DNA of 20,360 bases from Schoenoplectus triqueter (Eukaryota > Streptophyta > Magnoliopsida > Poales > Cyperaceae), in contig CAXKVV010002089.1 in the NCBI GenBank assembly GCA_964058805.1, positions 1-20,360 on the forward strand, written 5' to 3'. The notes under the pieces were generated by a model. It did not search any database. It was not told the DNA's origin and saw nothing but the letters and a program-made list of their open reading frames with translations. The translations under genes were made by a program, and so were the position numbers. Of this stretch, positions 9,801 to 19,571 are shown piece after piece. Each line of letters opens with the position of its first letter. The stretch's first letter is position 1.

Positions 9801-11741
9801 GGCGGTACCGAGGGCGTCGGGCCCCGTTACCATGTTTTGCGCGCCCGGACTCGTTTTCGGCTGTACCGAGGGCGTCGGGTATCTTTTTCATGTTTTGCGC
9901 GCCCGGACTCATTTTCGGCGGTAACGAGGGCGTCGGGTCCCGTTTTCATGTTTTGCGCGCCCGGACACGTTTTCGGCGGTACCGAGGGCGTCGGGTCCCG
10001 TTTTCATGTTTTGCGCGCCCCGATTCATTTTCGGCGGTACCTAGGGCGTCGGGTCCCGTTTTCATGTCTTGCGCGCCCCGACTCGTTTTCGGCGGTACCG
10101 AGGGCGTCGGGTCCCGTTTTCATGTTGTGCGCCCCCGGACTCGTTTTCGGCGGTACCGAGGGCGTCGGGACCCGTTTTCAAGTTTGGCGCGCCCGGACTC
10201 GTTTTCGGCGGTACCGAGGGCCTTGGGTCCCGTTTTCCAGATTTGCGCGCTCGGACTCATTTTCGGCGGTACCGAGGGCGTTGGGTCCCGTTTTTATGTT
10301 TTGCGCTCCCGAACTCATTTTCGGCGGTTCCGAGGGCGTCGTGTATCATTTTCATGTTTTCCGCGCCCGGACTCGTTTTCGGCGGTACCGAGGCCGTCGG
10401 GTCCCGTTTTCATGTCTTGCGTGCCCCGACTCGTTTTCGACGGTACCGAGGGCATGCGGTCCCTTTTTCATGTTTTGCGCGCCCGGACTCGTTTTCGGCG
10501 GTACCGAGGGCGTCTTGTCCCATTTTCCTGTTTTGCGCTCCCGGACACGTTTTCGGCGGTACCGAGGGACTCGGGTCCCGTTTTCAAGATTTGCGCGCCC
10601 CGATTCGTTTTCGGCGGTACCGAGGGCGTCGGGTCCCGTTTCCATGTTTTGCGCGCCCGGACATGCTTTTGGCGGTACCGAGGGCGTCGGGTCCCGTTTC
10701 CATGTTTTGCCCGCCCCGATTCGTTTTCGGCGGTACCGAGGGCGTCGGGTCCCGTTTTCATGTTTTGCGCGCCCGGACTCGTTTTCGGCGGTACGGAGGG
10801 CGTCGGGACCCGTTTTCAAGTTTTGCGCGCCCGGACTCGTTTTCGACGGTACAGAGGGCGTCGGGTCCCGTTTTCATGTTTTGCGCGCCCGGACTCGTTT
10901 CGGGCGGTACCGGGGGCGTCGAATCCCGTTTTATAGATTTGCGCGCCCGGACTCGTTTTCGGCGGTACCGAGGGCGTCGGGTCCCGTTTTCATGTTTTGC
11001 GCGCCCGGACTCGTTTTCGGCGGTACCGAGGGCGTCGGGCCCCGTTACCATGTTTTGCGCGCCCGGACTCGTTTTCGGCTGTACCGAGGGCGTCGGGTAT
11101 CTTTTTCATGTTTTGCGCACCCGGACTCATTTTCGGCGGTAACGAGGGCGTCGGGTCCCGTTTTCATGTGTTACGCGCCCGGACACGTTTTCGGCGGTAC
11201 CGAGGGCGTCGGGTCCCGTTTTCATGTTTTGCGCGCCCCGATTCATTTTCGGCGGTACCGAGGGCGTCGGGTCCCGTTTTCATGTCTTGCGCGCCCCGAC
11301 TCGTTTTCGGCGGTACCGAGGGCGTCGGGTCCCGTTTTCATGTTGTGCGCCCCCGGACTCGTTTTCGGCGGTACCGAGGGCGTTGGGACCCGTTTTCAAG
11401 TTTGGCGCGCCCGGACTCGTTTTCGGCGGTACCGAGGGCCTCGGGTCCCGTTTTCAAGATTTGCGCGCTCGGACTCATTTTCGGCGGTACCGAGGGCGTC
11501 GGGTCCCGTTTTTATGTTTTGCGCTCCCGAACTCATTTTCGGCGGTTCCGAGGGCGTCGGGTATCTTTTTCATGTTTTACGCGCCCGGACTCGTTTTCGG
11601 CGGTACCGAGGCCGTCGGGTCCCGTTTTCATGTCTTGCGCGCCCCGACTCGTTTTCGACGGTACCGAGGGCGTGCGGTCCCTTTTTCATGTTTTGCGCGC
11701 CCGGACTCGTTTCCGGCGGTACCGAGGGCGTCCTATCCCAT

Positions 11742-12170
11742 TTTCATGTTTTGCGCTCCCGGACATGCTTTTGGCAGTACCGAGGGCGTCGGGTCCCGTT
11801 TCCATGTTTTGCCCGCTCTGATTCGTTTTCGGCGGTACCGTGGGCGTCGGGTCCCGTTTTCATGTTTTGCGCGCCCGGACTCGTTTTTGGCGGTACCGAG
11901 GGCATCGGGACCCGTTTTCAAGTTTTGCGCGCCCGGAATCATTTTCGGCGGTACCGAGGGCCTCGGGTTCGGTTTTCAAGATTTGCGCGCTCGGACTAAT
12001 TTTCGGCGGTACGGAGGGCGTCGGGTCCCGTTTTCATGTTTTGCGCTCCCGGACATGCTTTTGGCAGTACCGAGGGCGTCGGGTCCCGTTTCCATGTTTT
12101 GCCCGCTCTGATTCGTTTTCGGCGGTACCGAGGGCGTCGGGTCCCGTTTTCATGTTTTGCGCGCCCGGAC
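11742..12170 (+). repeat. Duplication spaced by five monomers
   Basis: GGACATGCTTTTGGCAGTAC followed by a TTTCCATGTTTTGCCCGCTC unit occurs at 11761 and again at 12051, exactly 290 bases (5 monomers) apart. The match covers about 130 bases and includes the rare CCCGCTCTGATTCG. Copy B has this segment only once (17878), so the extra copy is either an insertion in A or a loss in B. Confidence 0.8.
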
Positions 12171-12282
12171 TCGTTTTCGGCGGTACCGGGGGCGTCGAAT
12201 CCCGTTTTCAAGATTTGCGCGCCCGGACTCCTTTTCGGTGGTACCGAGGGCGTCGGGTCCCGTTTTAATGTTTTGCGCGCCC

Positions 12283-12332
12283 GGACTCGTTTTCGGCGGT
12301 ACTGAGTGCGTCGCGTCCCGTTTTGCGGGCCC
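12283..12332 (+). repeat. 50-bp monomer (8-bp deletion), second copy
   Basis: Same deletion and the same companion changes (ACTGAGTG, GTCGCGTCC, TTTTGCGGGCCC) as at 3185. The TGA created in ACTGAG ends one long plus-strand frame. Its counterpart in copy B is at 18284. Confidence 0.9.
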
Positions 12333-13840
12333 GGACTTGTTTTCGGCGGTACCGAGGGCGTCGGGTCCCGTTTCCATGTTTTGCACGCCCCGACTAATTT
12401 TCGGCGGTACTGGGGGCGTCGGGTCCCGTTTTCAAGATTTGAGCGCCCGGACTAGTTTTCGGCGGTACCGAGGGCGTCGGGTCCCGTTACCATGTTTTGC
12501 GCGCCCGGACTCGTTTTCGGCGGTATCGAGGGCGTCGGGTATCTTTTTCATGTTATGCGCGCCCGGACTCATTTTCGGCGGTACCGAGGGCGTCGGGTAT
12601 CTTTTTCATGTTTTGCGCGCCCGGACTCGTTTTCGGCGGTACCGAGGGCGTCGGGTCCCGTTTTCTTGTCTTGCGCGCCCCGACTCGTTTTCGACGATAG
12701 CGAGGGCGTGCGGTCCCTTTTTCATGTTTTGCGCGCCCGGACTCGTTTTCGGCGGTACCGAGGGCGTCTTGTCCCATTATCATGTTTTGCGCTCCCGGAC
12801 ACGTTTTCGGCGGTACCGAGGGACACGGGTCCCGTTTTCAAGATTTGCGCACCCCGAATCGTTTTCGGCGGTACCGAGGGCGTCGGGTCCCGTTTCCATG
12901 TTTTGCACGCCCGGACATGCTTTTGGCGGTACCGAGGGCGTCGGGTCCTGTTTCCATGTTTTGCCCGCCCCGATTCGTTTTCGGCGGTACCGAGGGCGTC
13001 GGGTCCCGTTTTCATGTTTTGCGCGCCCGGACTCGTTTTCGGCGGTACGGAGGGCGTCGGGACCCGTTTTCAAGTTTTGCGCGCCCGGACTCGTTTTCGA
13101 CGGTACCGAAGGCGTCGGGTCCCGTTTTCATGTTTTGCGCGCCCGGACTCGTTTTCGGCGGTACCGAGGGCGTTGGGTCCCGTTTTTATGTTTTGCGCTC
13201 CCGAACTCATTTTCGGCGGTTCCGAGGGCGTCGTGTATCATTTTCATGTTTTCCGCGCCCGGACTCGTTTTCGGCGGTACCGAGGCCGTCGGGTCCCGTT
13301 TTCATGTCTTGCGCGCCCCGACTCGTTTTCGACGGTACCGAGGGCGTGCGGTCCCTTTTTCATGTTTTGCGCGCCCGGACTCGTTTTCGGCGGTACCGAG
13401 GGCGTCCTGTCCCATTTTCATGTTTTGCGCTCCCGGACATGCTTTTGGCAGTACCGAGGGCGTTGGGTCCCGTTTCCATGTTTTGCCCGCTCAGATTCGT
13501 TTTCGGCGGTACCGAGGGCGTCGGGTCCCGTTTTCATGTTTTGCGCGCCCGGACTCGTTTTCGGCGGTACCGAGGGCGTCGGGACCCGTTTTCAAGTTTT
13601 GCGCGCCCGGACTCATTTTCGGCGGTACCGAGGGCCTCGGGTTCGGTTTTCAAGATTTGCGCGCTCGGACTAATTTTCGGCGGTACGGAGGGCGTCGGGT
13701 CCCGTTTTCATGTTTTGCGCGCCCGGACCTGTTTCCGGCGGTACCGGGGGCGTCGAATCCCGTTTTCAAGATTTGCGTGCCCGGACTCGTTTTCGGCGGT
13801 TCCGAGGGCGTCGGGTCCCGTTTTCATGTTTTGCGCGCCC

Positions 13841-13890
13841 GGACTCGTTTTCGGCGGTACTGAGTGCGTCGCGTCCCGTTTTGCGGGCCC
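13841..13890 (+). repeat. 50-bp monomer (8-bp deletion), third copy
   Basis: Identical in type to the unit at 12283. The distance between them, 1558 bases, equals 27 monomers minus the 8-bp deletion, so the array register is otherwise intact. Its counterpart in copy B is at 19204. Confidence 0.9.
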
Positions 13891-16800
13891 GAACTTGTTT
13901 TCGGTGGTACCGAGGGCGTCGGGTCCCGTTTCCATGTTTTGCACGCCCCGACTAATTTTCGGCGGTACTGGGGGCGTCGGGTCCCGTTTTCAAGATTTGA
14001 GCGCCCGGACTCGTTTTCGGCAGTACCGAGGGCGTCGGGTCCCGTTACCATGTTTTGCTCGCCCGGACTCGTTTTCGGCGGTATCGAGGGCGTCGGGTAT
14101 CTTTTTCATGTTTTGCACGCCCGGACTCATTTTCGGCGCTACCGAGGGCGTCGGGTATCTTTTTCATGTTTTGCGCGCCCGGACTCGTTTTCGACGGTAC
14201 CGAGGGCCTCGGGTCCCGTTTTCAAGATTTGCGCGTCAGAACTTATTTTCGGCGGTACCCAGGGCGTCGGGTCCCGTTTCCATGTTTTGCACGCCCCGAC
14301 TAATTTTCGGCGGTACTGGGGGCGTCGGGTCCCGTTTTCAAGATTTGAGCGCCCGGACTCGTTTTCGGCGGTACCAAGGGCGTCGGGTCCCGTTACCATG
14401 TTTTGCGCGCCCGGACTCGTTTTCGGCGGTACCGAGGGCGTCGGGTATCTTTTTCATGTTTTGCGCGCCCCGACCCGTTTTCGGCGGTACCGAGGGCGTG
14501 CGGTCCCTTTTTCATGTTTTGCGCGCCCGGACTCGTTTTCGGCGGGTACCGAGGGCGTCTTGTCCCATTTTCATGTTTTGCGCTCCCGGACACGTTTTCG
14601 GCGGTACCGAGGGACTCGGGTCCCGTTTTCAAGATTTGCGCGCCCAGACTCGTTTTCGACGGTACCGAGGGCCTCGGGTCCCGTTTTCAGGTTTTGCGCG
14701 CCCCGACTCGTTTTTGGCGGTACCGAGGGCGTCGGGTCCCGTTTCCATGTTTTGCGCGCCCAGACATGCTTTGGGCGGTACCGAGGGCGTCGGGTCCCGT
14801 TTCCATGTTTTGCCCGCCCCGAATCGTTTTCGGCGGTACCGAGGGCGTCGGGTCCCGTTTTCATGTTTTGCTCGCCCGGACTCGTTTTCGGAGGTACGGA
14901 GGGCGTCGGGACCCGTTTTCAAGTTTTGCGAGCCCGGACTCGTTTTCGACGGTACCGAGGGCGTCGGGTCCCGTTTTCATGTTTTGCGCACCCGGACTCG
15001 TTTCCGGCGGTACCGAGGGCGTCGGGTCCCGTTTTCATGTTTTGCGCGCCCGGACTCGTTTCCGGCGGTACCGGGGGCGTCGACTCCCGTTTTCAAGATT
15101 TGCGCGCCCGGACTCATTTTCGGCGGTACCGAGGGCGTCGGGTCCCGTTTTCATTTTTTGCGCGCCCGGACTCGTTTCCGGCGGTACCGGGGGCGTCGAA
15201 TCCCGTTTTCAAGATTTGCGCGCCCGGACTCCTTTTCGGCGGTACCGAGGGCGTCGGGTCCGTTTTTCATGTTTTGCGCTCCCGGACTCATTTTCGACGG
15301 TACCGAGGGCGTCGGGTCCCGTTATCATGTTATGCGCGCCCGGACTCGTTTTCAGCGGTCTGAGGGCGTCGGGTATCTTTTTCATGTTTTGCGCGCCCGG
15401 ACTCGTTTTCGACGGTACCGAGGGCATCGGGTCCCGTTTTCAAGATTTGCGCGTCCGAACTTATTTTCGGCGGTACCGAGGGCATCGTGTCCCTTTTCAT
15501 GTTTTGTGCGCCCGGACTCATTTTCGGCGGTACCGTGGGCGTCGGGTCCCGTTTTCATGTTTTGCGCGCCCGGACTCGTTTTCGGCGGTACCGAGGGCGC
15601 CGGGTATCATTTTCATGTTTTGCGCGCCCGAACTCGTTTTCAGCGGTACCAAGGGCGTCGGGTCCCGTTACCATGTTTTGCGCGCCCGGACTCGTTTTCG
15701 GCGGTACCGAGGGCGTCGGGTATCTTTTTCAGGTTTTGCGCGCAAGGACTCGTTTTCGGCGGTACCGAGGGCGTCGGGTCCCGTTTCCATGTTTTGCCCG
15801 CCCCGATTCGTTTTCGGCGGTACCGAGGGCGTCGGGTCCCGTTTTCATGTTTTGCGCGCCCGGACTCGTTTTCGGCCGTACCGAGGGCGTCGGGACCCGT
15901 TTTCAATTTTTGCGCGCCCGGAATCTTTTTCGGCCGTACCGAGGGCCTCGGGTCCCGTTTTCATGATTTGCGCGCTCGGACTGATTTTCGGCGGTACCGA
16001 GGGCGTCGGGTCCCATTTTTATGTTTTGCGCGCCCGGACTCGTTTTCGGCGGTACCGAGGGCGTCGGGTCCCGTTTTCAACTTTTGCGCGCCCGGACTCG
16101 TTTTCGGCGGTACCGAGGGCGTCGGGTCCCGTTTTCATGATTTGCGCGGCCGAACTCGTTTTCGGCGGTACCGGGGGACTCGGGTCCCGTTTTCAAGATT
16201 TGCGCGCCCGGACTCGTTTTCGACGGTGCCGACGGCCTCGGGTCCCGTTTTCATGTTTTGCGCGCCCGGATTCGTTTTCGGCGGTAACGAGGGCGTCGGA
16301 TCCCGTTTTCATGTCTTGCGCGCCCCGACTCGTTTTCGGCGGTACCGAGGGCGTCGGGTCCCGTTTTCATGTTGTTTGCGCGCTCAGACTCATTTTCGGC
16401 GGTACCGAGGGCGTCGGGTCCCGTTTTTATGTTTTGCGCGCCCGGACTCATTTTCGGCGGTACCGAGGGCGTCGGGTATTTTTTTCATTTTTTGCGCGCC
16501 CGGACTCGTTTTCGGCGGTACCAAGGGCGTCGGGTCCCGTTTCCTTGTCTTGCGCGCCCCGACTCGTTTTCGACGGTAGCGAGGGCGTGCGGTCCCTTTT
16601 TCATGTTTTGCGCGCCCGGACTCGTTTTCGGCGGTACCGAGGGCGTCTTGTCCCATTTTCATGTTTTGCGCTCCCGGACACGTTTTCGGCGGTACCGAGG
16701 GACTCGGGTCCCGTTTTCAAGATTTGCGCGCCCCGATTCGTTTTCGGCGGTACCGAGGGCGTCGGGTCCCGTTTCCATGTTTTGCGCGCCCGGACATGCT

Positions 16801-17659
16801 TTTGGCGGTACCGAGGGCGTCGGATCCCGTTTCCATGTTTTGCCCGCCCCGATTCGTTTTCGGCGGTACCGAGGGCGTCGGGTCCCGTTTTCATATTTTG
16901 CGCGCCCGGACTCGTTTTCGGCGGTACGGAGGGCGTCGGGACCCGTTTTCAAGTTTTGCGCGCCCGGACTCGTTTTCGACGGTACCGAGGGCGTCGGGTC
17001 CCGTTTTCATGTTTTGCGCGCCCGGACTCGTTTCCGGCGGTACCGGGGGCGTCGAATCCCGTTTTAAAGATTTGCGCGCCCGGACTCGTTTTCGGCGGTA
17101 CCGAGGGCGTCGGGTCCCGTTTTCATGTTTTGCGCGCCCGGACTCGTTTTCGGCGGTACCGAGGGCGTCGGGCCCCGTTACCATGTTTTGCGCGCCCGGA
17201 CTCGTTTTCGGCTGTACCGAGGGCGTCGGGTATCTTTTTCATGTTTTGCGCACCCGGACTCATTTTCGGCGGTAACGCGGGCGTCGGGTCCCGTTTTCAT
17301 GTTTTGCGCGCCCGGACACGTTTTCGGCGATACCGAGGGCGTCGGGTCCCGTTTTCATGTTTTGCGCGCCCCGATTCATTTTCGGCGGTACCGAGGGCGT
17401 CGGGTCCCGTTTTCATGTCTTGCGCGCCCCGACTCGTTTTCGGCGGTACCGAGGGCGTCGGGTCCCGTTTTCATGTTGTGCGCCCCCGGACTCGTTTTCG
17501 GCGGTACCGAGGGCGTCGGGACCCGTTTTCAAGTTTGGCGCGCCCGGACTCGTTTTCGGCGGTACCGAGGGCATCGGGTCCCGTTTTCAAGATTTGCGCG
17601 CTCGGACTCATTTTCGGCGGTACCGAGGGCGTCGGGTCCCGTTTTTATGTTTTGCGCTC

Positions 17660-17722
17660 CCGAACTCATTTTCGGCGGTCCCGAACTCATTTTCGGCGGT
17701 CCCGGACTCGTTTTCGGCGGTA
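17660..17722 (+). repeat. 21-bp mini tandem repeat inside a monomer
   Basis: The 21-base unit at 17660-17680, starting CCGAACTCATTTTCGG, is repeated exactly at 17681-17701. The first 21 bases of the following normal monomer (17702-17722) are a related third copy. The counterpart at 11529 in copy A is a full 58-bp monomer, so 58 bases were replaced by 42. This accounts for the 16-bp change of offset between the two blocks. Confidence 0.9.
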
Positions 17723-18283
17723 CCGAGGCCGTCGGGTCCCGTTTTCATGTCTTGCGCGCCCCGACTCTTTTTCGGCGGTATCGAGGGCGTGCGGTCCCTT
17801 TTTCATGTTTTGCGCGCCCGGACTCGTTTTCGGCGGTACCGAGGGCGTCCTATCCCATTTTCATGTTTTGCGCTCCCGGACATGCTTTTGGCAGTACCGA
17901 GGGCGTCGGGTCCCGTTTCCATGTTTTGCCCGCTCTGATTCGTTTTCGGCGGTACCGAGGGCGTCGGGTCCCGTTTTCATGTTTTGCGCGCCCGGACTCG
18001 TTTTCGGCGGTACCGAGGGCATCGGGACCCGTTTTCAAGTTTTGCGCGCCCGGAATCATTTTCGGCGGTACCGAGGGCCTCGGGTTCGGTTTTCAAGATT
18101 TGCGCGCTCGGACTAATTTTCGGCGGTACGGAGGGCGTCGGGTCCCGCTTTCATGTTTTGCGCGCCCGGACTCGTTTTCGGCGGTACCGGGGGCGTCGAA
18201 TCCCGTTTTCAAGATTTGCGCGCCCGGACTCGTTTTCGGTGGTACCGTGGGCGTCGGGTCCCGTTTTCATGTTTTGCGCGCCC

Positions 18284-18333
18284 GGACTCGTTTTCGGCGG
18301 TACTGAGTGCGTCGCGTCCCGTTTTGCGGGCCC
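18284..18333 (+). repeat. 50-bp monomer (8-bp deletion), fourth copy
   Basis: Copy-B counterpart of 12283, offset 6001. The neighbouring monomers also match (GTTTTGCGGGCCCGGACTTG, then a TTTCCATG unit, then GACTAATTTTCGG). Confidence 0.9.
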
Positions 18334-19203
18334 GGACTTGTTTTCGGCGGTACCGAGGGCGTCGGGTCCCGTTTCCATGTTTTGCACGCCCCGACTAATT
18401 TTCGGCGGTACTGGGGGCGTCGGGTCCCGTTTTCAAGATTTGAGCGCCCGGACTAGTTTTCGGCGGTACCGAGGGCGTCGGGTCCCGTTACCATGTTTTG
18501 CGCGCCCGGACTCGTTTTCTGCGGTATCGAGGGCGTCGGGTATCTTTTTCATGTTATGCGCGCCCGGACTCATTTTCGGCGGTACCGAGGGCGTCGGGTA
18601 TCTTTTTCATGTTTTGCGCGCCCGGACTCGTTTTCGGCGGTACCGAGGGCGTCGGGTCCCGTTTTCTTGTCTTGCGCGCCCCGACTCGTTTTCGACGGTA
18701 GCGAGGGCGTGCGGTCCCTTTTTCATGTTTTGCGCGCCCGGACTCGTTTTCGGCGGTACCGAGGGCGTCTTGTCCCATTATCATGTTTTGCGCTCCCGGA
18801 CACTTTTTCGGCGGTACCCAGGGACTCGGGTCCCGTTTTCAAGATTTGCGCACCCCGAATCGTTTTCGGCGGTACCGAGGGCGTCGGGTCCCGTTTCCAT
18901 GTTTTGCGCGCCCGGACATGCTTTTGGCGGTACCGAGGGCGTCGGGTCCCGTTTTCATGTTTTGCGCGCCCCGATTCATTTTCGGCGGTACCTAGGGCCT
19001 CGGGTTCGGTTTTCAAGATTTGCGCGCTCGGACTAATTTTCGGCGGAACGGAGGGCGTCGGGTCCCGTTTTCATGTTTTGCGCGCCCGGACCTGTTTCCG
19101 GCGGTACCGGGGGCGTCGAATCCCGTTTTCAAGATTTGCGTGCCCGGACTCGTTTTCGGCGGTACCGAGGGCGTCGGGTCCCGTTTTCATGTTTTGCGCG
19201 CCC

Positions 19204-19253
19204 GGACTCGTTTTCGGCGGTACTGAGTGCGTCGCGTCCCGTTTTGCGGGCCC
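19204..19253 (+). repeat. 50-bp monomer (8-bp deletion), fifth copy
   Basis: Copy-B counterpart of 13841, offset 5363. It lies 920 bases from the fourth copy, which is 16 monomers minus 8 bp. Confidence 0.9.
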
Positions 19254-19571
19254 GGACTTGTTTTCGGTGGTACCGAGGGCGTCGGGTCCCGTTTCCATGT
19301 TTTGCACGCCCCGACTAATTTTCGGCGGTACTGGGGGCGTCGGGTCCCGTTTTCAAGATTTGAGCGCCCGGACTCGTTTTCGGCGGTACCGAGGGCGTCG
19401 GGTCCCGTTACCATGTTTTGCGCGCCCGGACTCGTTTTCGGCGGTATCGAGGGCGTCGGGTATCTTTTTCATGTTTTGCACGCCCGGACTCATTTTCGGC
19501 GCTACCGAGGGCGTCGGGTATCTTTTTCATGTTTTGCGCGCCCGGACTCGTTTTCGACGGTACCGAGGGCC

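Larger units (their letters stand above)
5720..14230 (+). repeat. Higher-order satellite block, copy A
   Basis: Rare marker variants in this stretch recur in the same order in 14520-19590. Matched markers (A to B): 5901 to 14703, 7321 to 15484, 8267 to 15966, 8847 to 16372, 10543 to 16676, 11079 to 17212, 11761 to 17878, 12303 to 18304, 13861 to 19224 and 14138 to 19501. Most changes in offset are whole numbers of 58-bp units (for example 464 = 8 units, 638 = 11 units, 174 = 3 units). Copy A also holds an 11-monomer tandem duplication (GTCGACTCCCG at 6277 and 6915) and a 24-monomer one (9151 and 10543). Edges are approximate. Confidence 0.75.
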
